Shown: positions 35,642 to 43,834 of the stretch, in pieces | How positions within the stretch are numbered: position 1 is the stretch's first letter | How the letters are laid out: each line of letters opens with the position of its first letter | Source of the DNA: Methylotenera sp. | GTDB taxonomy: Bacteria > Pseudomonadota > Gammaproteobacteria > Burkholderiales > Methylophilaceae | DNA: 64,000 bases | Assembly (NCBI RefSeq): GCF_029946165.1 | Contig: NZ_JAQSDZ010000026.1 | Coordinates: forward strand, 52,808-116,807 | Reading direction: 5' to 3' | The notes under the pieces: model-generated | Told to the model about the DNA's origin: nothing | Seen by the model: the letters and a program-made list of their open reading frames with translations, nothing else | The model's database searches: none | Program-made: the position numbers and the translations under genes

Positions 35642-36568
35642 TCAGGCTATATATGGTAAGTTAACCTCATCACTGCGGATTAATCCAGCGGTCATTTCTT
35701 TACAAAGACTCAAAAAATGCTGTATACCTGCAGTTTGATATTTCTGTTTATGCCATAAGAAATAAAAGTATCGATTTAATTTAATATCAGGCGTATCTAG
35801 AGCTAATAAACTACCGCGCCTAATAGCGTCTTTCAGCGCAAGGCGAGAAATACAACCAATCCCTAAACCAGACTCCACTGCTCGTTTAATAGCTTCGGTA
35901 TGTTCTAGTTCTAAACGTATATTAAGCTTAGAGTGATGGTTTTGGAAAGCGCGGTCAAATGTTTCGCGAGTTCCAGAACCTTTTTCACGCAATATCCAAG
36001 TCTCATTTAGTAGTATTTCGATACTTATGTTTTTTTGCCTGGCCATTGGGTGATTTGGCGCACTAAATATTGCAAGTTCATCAGCAATCCAAGGTTGCAC
36101 TTCTATGTCTGGGTGATGACAATCGCCCTCAACTAAGCCAAGGTCAAGTTCGTAATTAGCAATCTGCTGGACGATAGTTGTGGTGTTATGTACTTGTAAC
36201 TGAATACGACTTTCAGGATGTTCTTGCAGAAATTTTGCTACTAATAGGGTCGCCAAGTAATTCCCCACCGTTAGCGTTGCCCCAATATGCATTTCACCAA
36301 AGCCCGCATGCCCCGATAGTTGCGCTTCAATTTCCTTAGCACGGTCTAGGAGCTCTATTGCTCTAGGTAATAGTTGGCGACCACTCTCATTAATACTTAA
36401 CGACTTTCCTATGCGGTCAAACAATTGGAGGTTGAATTGCCGTTCAAACTCACCAAGGGAGGTGCTCGTTGCAGATTGTGATAAATGTAATACTTCTGCC
36501 GCGCGTGAAACGCTCTTTGAGCGGCTTATAGCTACAAATATTTCAAGTTGTCTTAAAGTATATTTCAT
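35642..36568 (-). CDS. LysR-type regulator of the ETF module
   Basis: A 308-residue LysR-family regulator: the N-terminal helix-turn-helix is in SVSRAAEVLHLSQSATSTSLGEFE, and the rest is the ligand-binding domain (GEMHIGATLTVGNYL, ESGLGIGCISRLAL). It is divergent from etfBA and directly upstream of the ETF-QO gene, so it probably controls both. The co-inducer is unknown. Confidence 0.9.
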   Translation of the reverse strand: MKYTLRQLEIFVAISRSKSVSRAAEVLHLSQSATSTSLGEFERQFNLQLFDRIGKSLSINESGRQLLPRAIELLDRAKEIEAQLSGHAGFGEMHIGATLTVGNYLATLLVAKFLQEHPESRIQLQVHNTTTIVQQIANYELDLGLVEGDCHHPDIEVQPWIADELAIFSAPNHPMARQKNISIEILLNETWILREKGSGTRETFDRAFQNHHSKLNIRLELEHTEAIKRAVESGLGIGCISRLALKDAIRRGSLLALDTPDIKLNRYFYFLWHKQKYQTAGIQHFLSLCKEMTAGLIRSDEVNLPYIA

Positions 36569-36576
36569 GAAGTCGT

Positions 36577-36597
36577 TATATCTAATTTGCAGATATA
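36577..36597. promoter_or_regulatory. LysR-type operator palindrome
   Basis: TATATCT (36577-36583) and AGATATA (36591-36597) form a 7-bp inverted repeat with a 7-bp spacer and contain the T-N11-A pattern bound by LysR regulators. A second imperfect palindrome, ATTATAT/ATATAAT, lies at 36626-36645 nearer to etfB. Both are in the divergent promoter region. Confidence 0.6.
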
Positions 36598-36668
36598 TAT
36601 TATATAAACAATCAATTAAGTAAATATTATATCAAGCTATATAATCCTCTGCAATTAAACGGGAAATT

Positions 36669-37424
36669 ATGATGAAAATTTTAGTCGCAGTGAAGCGTGT
36701 AGTAGATTACAACATTAAGGTATACGTTAAACCAGATGGTTCAAACGTTGATATTGAAGGGTTAAAAATGAGCATGAACCCATTTGATGAGAATGCAGTT
36801 GAAGAATCTTTACGCTTAAAAGAGAAAGGGATTGCTAGAGAGGTTGTTGCAGTCTCACTGGGGAATACTTTAAATCAAGATGTCTTAAGGCACGCGCTTG
36901 CGATGGGGGCTGACCGTGCAATATTGGTTGAAACGGATGCTGAATTGCAACCATTGGCCGTTGCAAAATTACTTAAAGCGGTTGTTGAACGGGAAAATCC
37001 AGACCTTATTTTACTCGGCAAACAAGCCATTGATAGCGATGCAGGTCAAGCAGGGCAAATGCTCGCTGCGTTATTGAATTGCGGCCAAGGTACTTATGTT
37101 TCAACTATTAATATAGAAAATGATGAAGTAATAGTGACCCGTGAAGTAGACGGTGGCACTGAAACTTTGGCCATTAGTTTGCCAGCAGTGCTCACGACAG
37201 ATTTGCGCTTGAATGAGCCAAGATTTGTGAAATTACCTAACTTGATGATGGCGCGTAAAAAACAAATTGAAACGATAGCTGCAACTGATTTAGGCGTAGT
37301 TGCTGAACCACGATTCAATGTGCTCAACGTGTCAGCGCCGCCTACGCGTAAATCTGGTATCAGAGTAAATAGCGTGCAAGAACTACTACAAAAATTAAGC
37401 GATTTAGAAGGTATTACATTATGA
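36669..37424 (+). CDS. etfB: Electron transfer flavoprotein beta subunit
   Basis: EtfB forms with EtfA the soluble flavoprotein that accepts electrons from dehydrogenases. The 251-residue protein starts MKILVAVKRVVDYNIKV and has the ETF signature VEESLRLKEKG and the AMP-binding loop near GKQAIDSDAGQAGQMLAALL. Starts at 36669 and 36672 are both possible, with GGGA upstream. Its stop overlaps the etfA start by 4 bp. Partner dehydrogenases are not encoded nearby. Confidence 0.94.
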   Translation: MMKILVAVKRVVDYNIKVYVKPDGSNVDIEGLKMSMNPFDENAVEESLRLKEKGIAREVVAVSLGNTLNQDVLRHALAMGADRAILVETDAELQPLAVAKLLKAVVERENPDLILLGKQAIDSDAGQAGQMLAALLNCGQGTYVSTINIENDEVIVTREVDGGTETLAISLPAVLTTDLRLNEPRFVKLPNLMMARKKQIETIAATDLGVVAEPRFNVLNVSAPPTRKSGIRVNSVQELLQKLSDLEGITL

Positions 37425-38374
37425 ATAAGCTTTTAAAGGTTCTGGTCTTAGCTGAACATGACGGTGCCCAACTCAATACTTCCGTTTATCAGTCCGTTAG
37501 TGCTGCGCAAACATGGGGGGCACCTGTGGATCTTTTAATAATTGGCAAAGCAACAAATGCGGTCGCTAAGCAAGCTTCATCCCTTGCGGGCTTGCAACGG
37601 GTGTTGCGGGTCGATGCTGCACATTTAGAACACTTACTTGCCGAAGATGCCGCCAATATTATTGTTAGAATTGCCAACGAATACCAAGCTATTTTAGCGG
37701 CCAATTCATCATTTAGCCGGAACATCCTGCCCCGTGTTGCCGCCATGTTAGATGTGGCGATGATTACAGATGTATTGCAAATAAATGGAAGTAATACTTA
37801 CACGCGCTCAATATATGCCGGTAACGTCATTTCCACAGTACAAAGTTTAGATGTTACTCAAATCTTAACAGTACATGCGAGTAATTTTGCAATAACAAAA
37901 CAAGGCGCAGATGCGGAAATCGTGGAATTAGAAGCCCCTGCCATTTCCAGTAAATCACGTTGGTTGTCGCAACAACAAAGCCAATCACATCGCCCAGCAC
38001 TTAGTTCCGCAAAAGTGGTGGTTTCAGGTGGTAGATCATTAGGCAGTGCAGAAAAGTTTGAGCAGTTATTATCACCACTTGCTAATAGACTTGGTGCAGC
38101 TTTGGGTGCAACCCGTGCCGCAGTGGATGCTGGCTATGCGCCAAATGATATCCAAGTGGGACAAACGGGTGTGGTTGTCGCGCCAGATTTATACATTGCC
38201 ATTGGCGTGTCAGGCGCAATTCAACATACTTATGGCATGAAAGACAGCAAAATTGTTGTCGCTATTAACCATGATCCAAATGCATCTATTTTCCAGGTTG
38301 CCGATTACGGGCTGGTTGCCGATTTGTTCGAAGCCGTGCCAGAACTGATTGCTTCAATTACACCGGCACATTAA
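37421..38374 (+). CDS. etfA: Electron transfer flavoprotein alpha subunit
   Basis: EtfA carries the FAD of the ETF dimer. The 317-residue protein shows the C-terminal FAD domain signature in LGATRAAVDAGYAPNDIQVG, QTGVVVAPDLYIAIGVSGAI and INHDPNASIFQVADYGLVAD. It overlaps etfB by 4 bp and is followed by the ferredoxin-NADP reductase gene after 32 bp, so the three are probably one operon. Confidence 0.95.
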   Translation: MNKLLKVLVLAEHDGAQLNTSVYQSVSAAQTWGAPVDLLIIGKATNAVAKQASSLAGLQRVLRVDAAHLEHLLAEDAANIIVRIANEYQAILAANSSFSRNILPRVAAMLDVAMITDVLQINGSNTYTRSIYAGNVISTVQSLDVTQILTVHASNFAITKQGADAEIVELEAPAISSKSRWLSQQQSQSHRPALSSAKVVVSGGRSLGSAEKFEQLLSPLANRLGAALGATRAAVDAGYAPNDIQVGQTGVVVAPDLYIAIGVSGAIQHTYGMKDSKIVVAINHDPNASIFQVADYGLVADLFEAVPELIASITPAH

Positions 38375-38406
38375 ACAATTGATAAAACATAAAAAAGAAT
38401 AACTTC

Positions 38407-39183
38407 ATGAGTAAATATTCAACTGAACGCGTATTACAAGTCCATCACTGGAACGATAATTTATTTAGCTTTAAAACCACGCGTGACCCTGGGTTACGTT
38501 TTGAAAATGGACAGTTCGTAATGATAGGTATTGAGGTAGATGGATTACCCTTAACTCGTGCATACAGTATTGCCAGTCCAAATTACGAAGAACATCTAGA
38601 GTTTTTTAGTATAAAAGTGCCTAACGGTCCTTTAACTTCGCGCTTACAGCATTTAAAAGTGGGCGACGAATTATTGGTTAGCCGCAAACCAACTGGAACA
38701 CTAGTAATACATGATTTAAAACCAGCTAAAAATCTATATTTGCTTTCAACAGGCACAGGCTTGGCACCTTTTATGAGTCTGATTCAAGATATAGAAGTGT
38801 ATGATCGTTTCGAAAAGGTCATACTCGTACACGGAGTCCGAAATATTAACGAGTTGGCATACGCTGATTTTATTGAGAAAGAATTACCGAATAATGAGTT
38901 TATCGGTGAAGAAATTAAAAACAAACTGATTTATTACCCCACTGTAACCAGAGAATCTTTCCGCAATCAAGGTCGGCTCACTGATTTAATTATTTCAGGT
39001 AAATTATTTAATGATATTGGCTTGCCACCGATGAACCCTAAAGATGACCGAGCAATGATATGCGGCAGCCCGCAAATGTTAAAAGACACAGAAACACTAT
39101 TGGATAGTCTTGGATTTGAAGTCTCCCCACGCATAGGTCAACTTGGTGATTACGTGATTGAACGTGCGTTTGTTGAAAAATAA
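38407..39183 (+). CDS. fpr: Ferredoxin/flavodoxin-NADP reductase
   Basis: The 258-residue protein is a bacterial-type FNR that moves electrons between NADPH and ferredoxin or flavodoxin. The FAD motif is LTRAYSIASPNYEE, the NADP-binding region begins LLSTGTGLAPFMSLIQD, and the protein ends in GQLGDYVIERAFVEK, a typical Fpr C terminus. It follows etfA in the same direction. On this element it could couple the ETF pool to NADPH or another donor; that is inference. Confidence 0.9.
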   Translation: MSKYSTERVLQVHHWNDNLFSFKTTRDPGLRFENGQFVMIGIEVDGLPLTRAYSIASPNYEEHLEFFSIKVPNGPLTSRLQHLKVGDELLVSRKPTGTLVIHDLKPAKNLYLLSTGTGLAPFMSLIQDIEVYDRFEKVILVHGVRNINELAYADFIEKELPNNEFIGEEIKNKLIYYPTVTRESFRNQGRLTDLIISGKLFNDIGLPPMNPKDDRAMICGSPQMLKDTETLLDSLGFEVSPRIGQLGDYVIERAFVEK

Positions 39184-39238
39184 AGGCGGCTATGGGCCCA
39201 AAGTGAAGGTAGTGCGATAACAGACATTCAAAATTTGA

Positions 39239-39400
39239 AAGTCTGCTTACATCATCAGAGAAGAAAAATCTTGGATGAATCTGATTTTCAATGTCAAATC
39301 ACGACGCAATGATGACCAGTTAGATAGGTTCGCAAACGAACAGACTTCCATTCGCCATGCAACTATTCTAAGACCTAATTATTCATTTCAATACGACTAA
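39239..39400 (+). pseudogene. 3' remnant of a second tniQ gene
   Basis: The last 54 codons of a TniQ-like frame remain: KSAYIIREEKSWMNLIFNV, then KSRRNDDQLDRF, then a divergent tail and a TAA at 39398-39400. This aligns with the C terminus of TniQ2 (KSYKWLTRKDKAWM, GLIFNVTSRRNGGQLDMF). A stop codon precedes it, and the rest of the gene is missing. It ends 17 bp before the TnsB-site repeats of the right end, which suggests that a tniQ originally adjoined this end. It differs from tniQ2, so it comes from a related element rather than a fresh duplication. Confidence 0.8.
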
Positions 39401-39416
39401 GAAAATATTAAGTATG

Positions 39417-39483
39417 ATTTAACGACTTTAATTGCGATTTAACGACTTTAATTGTTATTTAACAACTTTAATTGTTTAGAACA
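39417..39483. repeat. Right transposon end with three tandem TnsB-site repeats
   Basis: ATTTAACGACTTTAATTG occurs at 39417-39434 and 39437-39454, and with one change (ATTTAACAACTTTAATTG) at 39457-39474; the period is exactly 20 bp. The remaining TTTAGAACA ends in the ACA terminus at 39483. The last 27 bases are the inverted match to the left end. Confidence 0.93.
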
Positions 39484-39488
39484 ACTGC
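39484..39488. repeat. Right 5-bp target site duplication
   Basis: ACTGC follows the ACA terminus and equals the five bases before the left end at 8580-8584. Confidence 0.9.
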
Positions 39489-39511
39489 CAATAATTTGAA
39501 CCATTTAGCCA

Positions 39512-39538
39512 CTAGCACTCTCATAGTAAGAGTGCTAA
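39512..39538. promoter_or_regulatory. CIRCE element (HrcA operator) before rpoH
   Basis: CTAGCACTC, nine bases, then GAGTGCTAA matches the CIRCE consensus TTAGCACTC-N9-GAGTGCTAA at all but the first base. It lies 28 bp before the rpoH start and implies repression of rpoH by HrcA. The transposon ends 28 bp upstream, leaving the operator intact. Confidence 0.85.
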
Positions 39539-39566
39539 TATACTAACAATTGGAGGAAATAGTTCA

Positions 39567-40424
39567 ATGAGTAACGCATTAACCTTACCAGTATTAACCG
39601 CATCTGACAGTTTAGAACACTATTCTAGAGTGATTAAGGCATATCCTGTCTTGACCGCCGATGAGGAGTATTCGCTTGCAGTGAAGTTCAGAGCAGACAA
39701 CGATTTAGAAGCTGCTCGTCAGTTAATTGTCTCGCATTTACGCTTAGTTGCAAGCATTGCACGTGGCTACAATGGTTACGGCTTGCCTCAATCAGATTTA
39801 ATTCAAGAAGGTAATATCGGCCTGATGAAGGCGGTAAAACGCTTTGACCCAGAGCGTGGTGTGCGCTTGGTATCTTTTGCGATGCACTGGATTAAAGCTG
39901 AAATGCATGAATATATTGTGCGCAACTGGCGCATGGTTAAAATTGCAACAACCAAAGCACAACGTAAATTATTCTTTAATTTACGCAGCATGAAAACTGG
40001 CTTAAATAGCTTACAGCCTGCGGAAGTAGCGCATATTGCTAAAGAGTTAAACGTTAAACCAGAAGAAGTGCTGGAAATGGAAGCACGTTTAAATGGTCAC
40101 GAAATTTCGCTTGAAGCCAACATTGATGATGATAGCGATGAACAATACAGCCCTATTGCCTATCTTCCAGATGAGGGTTTAGAGCCACTAGAAGCTTTGC
40201 AATCGAAGCAAACAGAAATGGCTGAAACCACAGGCTTAGCTAATGCGCTCCAAAACTTGGATGTTCGAAGCCGTCGCGTTGTTGAAGCGCGCTGGTTGCA
40301 TGATCAAGGTGGCAAAACATTACATGAGCTAGCTGATGAATTTGGTGTCTCAGCAGAACGTATTCGCCAAATCGAACAAAAAGCTATGCAAAAAATGAAG
40401 AGTTTAATGTTGGCTAGTCGGTAA
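39567..40424 (+). CDS. rpoH: RpoH, heat-shock sigma factor sigma-32
   Basis: This 285-residue sigma factor directs RNA polymerase to heat-shock promoters. It has sigma region 2 (LIQEGNIGLMKAVKRFDPERG, then FAMHWIKAEMHEYI), the RpoH box QRKLFFNLR at residues 132-140, and region 4 (LADEFGVSAERIRQIEQKAM). The ATG has GGAGG upstream. A CIRCE element precedes it and a strong terminator follows, so it is a single-gene unit. The transposon right end is 84 bp upstream of the start. Confidence 0.97.
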   Translation: MSNALTLPVLTASDSLEHYSRVIKAYPVLTADEEYSLAVKFRADNDLEAARQLIVSHLRLVASIARGYNGYGLPQSDLIQEGNIGLMKAVKRFDPERGVRLVSFAMHWIKAEMHEYIVRNWRMVKIATTKAQRKLFFNLRSMKTGLNSLQPAEVAHIAKELNVKPEEVLEMEARLNGHEISLEANIDDDSDEQYSPIAYLPDEGLEPLEALQSKQTEMAETTGLANALQNLDVRSRRVVEARWLHDQGGKTLHELADEFGVSAERIRQIEQKAMQKMKSLMLASR

Positions 40425-40446
40425 TTTAAGTTAATGAGAGTTAAAT

Positions 40447-40473
40447 AAAAAAGGCTGCATTGCAGCCTTTTTT
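40447..40473 (+). terminator. Terminator after rpoH
   Basis: AAAAAAGGCTGC pairs perfectly with GCAGCCTTTTTT around a three-base loop. It lies between rpoH and the converging dynamin gene and works in both directions. Confidence 0.88.
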
Positions 40474-40496
40474 ATTTGTATTAGCACACTTCGTTA

Positions 40497-42467
40497 TTAA
40501 GCCGCCAATTCACTTTCAATCGATTCAAAAGCTAACGCATTCTTCATATGCATACGCAGTACTTTCAGGTCATCTATTTGCGCTTGTATGCTCTTTTCAA
40601 TGGCTTCCAACTCTAAAATACGATCCTCCAAAGTATCAGTCGCTTTATAAATACGCTTAATACTTTCTAATCGACGACGCAATTGCAGTTGATGTTCACG
40701 TACTTGAGACTCCATTGGCGAAATCACGGCTTTCAGCCAATGTTCAATATCACGGTTTGCCACTTCATAAACATGAATCACACGGCTTGCCAGTGTTTCA
40801 AAAAATTTAGTAGTCAGCGTCATTTTTTCATTAGCAATCATATTAAAAGCAGTATTGAATTGCTCTTTATATGCTCGCTCTAATTTACCCACTTCTTTTT
40901 GATAGCGAAGTGTTGAGAAAGCAGGCGGATCAGACTTACGCAGACCATGCTCTTTAGAGAACTTCTCATACATCACATCCATCATTTTTTTAATTTCATC
41001 TATTTGCGCATCAGACGAAACTAAACGCGTTCTCAACTCCTTGAAAAAGTTATCCATCGCATCACGAATAGTTTTTGTAAAATTCGCATCTTGCATAGTC
41101 TCACGTGTAGAGTGTACATGGACCTTAAGCGCCTCCATGCCTAAAAGTGTGAACAAACGGTTGGTATGTTGAGAGAAAATACTGCGTAAAGCTTGGAAAC
41201 GTTGCAAGCCTTTTTCAAAGTTCTCTTTATCTACTTTAACCTTGTTCATCATGTGTTCAACAACGTCTTCATTCTTGCCACGCAAACCACGCAACTCAAG
41301 CAACTGGTCATTAATTCCAGAGAGTCGCGCATCTAAAATTAAATGCGTGCTGGCAACCAAATCTTCAATTTCATTTTGTGTGTTGTCACGAACGATTTCT
41401 TTTTTAGAGGGAATCAATTCGTCAGATAAGGCACGTTCTAATTCTAAAATACGGCTTTTCTCAAGCAACTCTGGATCGTTGTTAACCTTTGCTAACAAGC
41501 CTTTTTGAGCTGAAATAGGGAATATCTGATTAGTCTCTAAACCCAATAAATCTGCACTCGATTTGATTTGTTTAGTAAGCTCTTTTTGAATCTCTTCTTC
41601 GTCTTTCAGCTCATCCCAAAGCCCATCAATTTTATTTAGCACAGCTAACCGGCCTTTTTGCTTCCAGCGTGTACCACTAATATATTGACGCCAAACATCA
41701 ATTTCAGATTTGGTAACGCCTGTATCTGCCGCTAGTATAAATAACACTGCATGAGCATTTGGCAACATATTCAAGGTTAATTCAGGCTCAGTACCAATGG
41801 CATTTAAGCCTGGCGTATCTAAGATAACTAAGCCTTGCTCAAGTAATGGATGCGGGAAGTTAATCATCGCATAACGCCAACTTGGCACATCAATAGTGCC
41901 ATCTTTATTCAGGCTAAGCGCATCGTCTGCACTATTAGGGTCAAACAAACCATACTTCTCAGCATCAAGAATTGAGACAGCTTTAGTATTACTGACTTCT
42001 TTAAATGCATTGACCATACTTTCGTTTGAATCAATGTCAAAGGTGACCGTTTTCCACTCGTCTGGATAACGTTTGTATTCTGTTGTGGTAGCATCAGATA
42101 AGCGCGTTTCAATGGGTAATAACATAATTGAACTAGGCTTAGTTTTATCGTATAGCAGTTCTGTGGGGCACATTGTTGTGCGGCCAGCGCTTGAAGGTAA
42201 TAATCTTGTGCCGTAACCCGCAAAGAAGATTGCGTTAATGAGTTCCGATTTACCACGAGAGAATTCCGCTACAAATGCAACGTTCAATTTATCTTCACGA
42301 AGTCTATCTAACAAATGCTGGATACGTTGATCGATTTGACCGTCATTGAGCTCTTGCTCATTCAACCAACTGCGATAATCAGAGACTGTATCAACTAAGG
42401 CTTTGCGCCATTCGGTATATGCTGCAAATTGATTTGCCAGTTTACTGTTAGATTTTTCTTCAGCCAT
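40497..42467 (-). CDS. Bacterial dynamin-like GTPase
   Basis: The 656-residue protein is a dynamin-family large GTPase. G1 is AEFSRGKSELINAI (near residue 65), G3 is DTPG in VILDTPGLNAIG and G4 is NKID in LAVLNKIDGLWD. Long helical stalk segments follow, including a C-terminal coiled coil (LEDRILELEAIEKSIQAQID). Such proteins remodel or protect membranes; the specific role here is unknown. It converges on rpoH and is single. No amphipathic paddle or membrane helix stands out. Confidence 0.82.
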   Translation of the reverse strand: MAEEKSNSKLANQFAAYTEWRKALVDTVSDYRSWLNEQELNDGQIDQRIQHLLDRLREDKLNVAFVAEFSRGKSELINAIFFAGYGTRLLPSSAGRTTMCPTELLYDKTKPSSIMLLPIETRLSDATTTEYKRYPDEWKTVTFDIDSNESMVNAFKEVSNTKAVSILDAEKYGLFDPNSADDALSLNKDGTIDVPSWRYAMINFPHPLLEQGLVILDTPGLNAIGTEPELTLNMLPNAHAVLFILAADTGVTKSEIDVWRQYISGTRWKQKGRLAVLNKIDGLWDELKDEEEIQKELTKQIKSSADLLGLETNQIFPISAQKGLLAKVNNDPELLEKSRILELERALSDELIPSKKEIVRDNTQNEIEDLVASTHLILDARLSGINDQLLELRGLRGKNEDVVEHMMNKVKVDKENFEKGLQRFQALRSIFSQHTNRLFTLLGMEALKVHVHSTRETMQDANFTKTIRDAMDNFFKELRTRLVSSDAQIDEIKKMMDVMYEKFSKEHGLRKSDPPAFSTLRYQKEVGKLERAYKEQFNTAFNMIANEKMTLTTKFFETLASRVIHVYEVANRDIEHWLKAVISPMESQVREHQLQLRRRLESIKRIYKATDTLEDRILELEAIEKSIQAQIDDLKVLRMHMKNALAFESIESELAA

Positions 42468-42663
42468 GTCAACCCTTACCCATTTTTACTTAATAGAACT
42501 CTATCATTATTTTTGAATTTATCAACTGAATCAATTAACTATTATTTACATTTAAAATACAATTTAGATAGACGGGCTAAATATGATGACGAACGGCGCT
42601 TCGATGCATCATCATCAAGCCATGTCATTCTGTTATTATCTTATTTTATCTAAAAGATACATT

Positions 42664-43041
42664 ATGAGCGGCTTAACCAACAACACTCCCCGTCCAATTG
42701 ACATCCGATTGCATCAAGCTTCGCGTCTATTAGAAATCAAATTCGATAACAATATGGAATGCCAGTTATCTTGCGAATTTCTACGTGTTTATTCGCCTTC
42801 TGCTGAAGTAAAAGGGCATGGTCCTGGACAAGAAGTATTACAAATGGGAAAAGAGGATGTGAATATTACTGCTATCGAACCAGTTGGAAATTACGCGGTC
42901 AAGCTTACATTCTCTGACGGCCATAACACGGGATTATATTCCTGGGACTACTTGTATGATTTGGCTAGAGACTACGATGCGCTATGGCTAGAATATTTAG
43001 GCCGATTAAGTGCTGCTGGCATAAAACGCAAAGAAAGTTAA
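42664..43041 (+). CDS. DUF971 protein
   Basis: A 125-residue protein of the DUF971/GBBH-like N-terminal family (LHQASRLLEIKFDNN, LRVYSPSAEVKGHGPG, GLYSWDYLYDLARDYDALW). These proteins are linked with Fe-S or ubiquinone genes by position, and here the gene precedes ubiE by 15 bp, as commonly in betaproteobacteria. I use ATG 42664 (MSGLTNNTPRP); the frame is open 27 codons further but that part has no family resemblance. Molecular function is not established. Confidence 0.85.
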   Translation: MSGLTNNTPRPIDIRLHQASRLLEIKFDNNMECQLSCEFLRVYSPSAEVKGHGPGQEVLQMGKEDVNITAIEPVGNYAVKLTFSDGHNTGLYSWDYLYDLARDYDALWLEYLGRLSAAGIKRKES

Positions 43042-43056
43042 TACGGATAAAGTTAA

Positions 43057-43833
43057 ATGACGACTGAACACAACACCAATCCAGATAGCAATCCTAATAC
43101 CAATCAAAGTACTCACTTTGGCTTTAAAACCGTAGCTGAAAATGAGAAAGCGAAAAAAGTGGGTGAGGTTTTTCATTCTGTCGCAAGTAAATATGACCTA
43201 ATGAACGATGTCATGTCAGCTGGCCTGCATCGAGGCTGGAAGCGCTTTGCCATTGAAATTAGTGGCGTAAAAGCAGGTGATAAAGTGCTGGATATTGCGG
43301 GTGGCAGTGGTGATTTATCTAAGTTATTTGCAAAAAAAGTGGGTGCTGACGGCCAAGTAATACTCACCGACATTAATGCTTCTATGCTAGCTGTTGGACG
43401 TGACCGCATGCTGGATGCAGGCTTAAGCGTACCTGCGTTGCAATGCGATGCTGAAAAACTGCCCTTCCCAGATAACCACTTTGACTGCGTAATTGTGGCA
43501 TTTGGTTTGCGCAATATGACACATAAAGATAAAGCCTTAGCAGAAATGCAGCGCGTGCTTAAAGTGGGCGGTAGATTGTTGGTGCTGGAATTTTCAAAAG
43601 TGTGGCAGCCTCTTTCTAAAATATACGACGTGTATTCATTTAAACTATTGCCGTTTATGGGCAAAATTCTCGCAAAAGATGCCGAGAGTTATCAATATTT
43701 AGCTGAATCCATACGCATGCATCCAGACCAAGAAACACTGAAACAAATGATGACTGAGGCTGGCTTAAGCAAGGTCGATTACTACAACCTTGCCGCTGGT
43801 GTAGTCGCTTTACATAAAGGTTACAAAACTTAA
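43057..43833 (+). CDS. ubiE: UbiE, ubiquinone/menaquinone C-methyltransferase
   Basis: UbiE methylates carbon in the benzoquinone ring during ubiquinone synthesis using S-adenosylmethionine. The 258-residue protein has family motifs [19 protein letters not shown], the SAM-binding [15 protein letters not shown], and [17 protein letters not shown]. The first 20 residues are rich in Asn and Thr and not conserved. It begins the ubiE-ubiJ-ubiB operon. Confidence 0.96.
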   Translation: MTTEHNTNPDSNPNTNQSTHFGFKTVAENEKAKKVGEVFHSVASKYDLMNDVMSAGLHRGWKRFAIEISGVKAGDKVLDIAGGSGDLSKLFAKKVGADGQVILTDINASMLAVGRDRMLDAGLSVPALQCDAEKLPFPDNHFDCVIVAFGLRNMTHKDKALAEMQRVLKVGGRLLVLEFSKVWQPLSKIYDVYSFKLLPFMGKILAKDAESYQYLAESIRMHPDQETLKQMMTEAGLSKVDYYNLAAGVVALHKGYKT

Positions 43834-43834
43834 T

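Larger units (their letters stand above)
8585..39483. mobile_element. Tn7-like transposon, 30.9 kb, apparently complete
   Basis: The first 27 bases at the left (8585-8611) and the reverse complement of the last 27 at the right (39457-39483) agree at 26 positions and begin with TGT. Both ends are bounded by the 5-bp duplication ACTGC. Inside are tnsA, tnsB, tnsC and two tniQ genes with their catalytic residues. The right end carries three TnsB-site-like repeats at a 20-bp period, the left end two more widely spaced ones, an asymmetry also seen in Tn7. Cargo comprises an AAA+/zinc-ribbon pair, an RND efflux and lipid A modification operon with its two-component system, a cyclic-di-GMP enzyme and an ETF electron-transfer module. 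No Cas genes are present. The insertion lies between the GGDEF-EAL gene and rpoH. A tniQ fragment at the right end and an internal IS1111-group element show later rearrangement. Confidence 0.93.

Noticed and set aside
39417..39474. Three short tandem repeats that could be taken for a small CRISPR array
   Set aside because: The period is 20 bp with only 2-bp gaps, there are no spacers and no cas genes, and the same unit forms the inverted left transposon end. They are TnsB-type sites.
42583..42663. Upstream extension of the DUF971 protein
   Set aside because: The 27 extra residues (several His and Met) are not family-like; the domain begins after the ATG at 42664.
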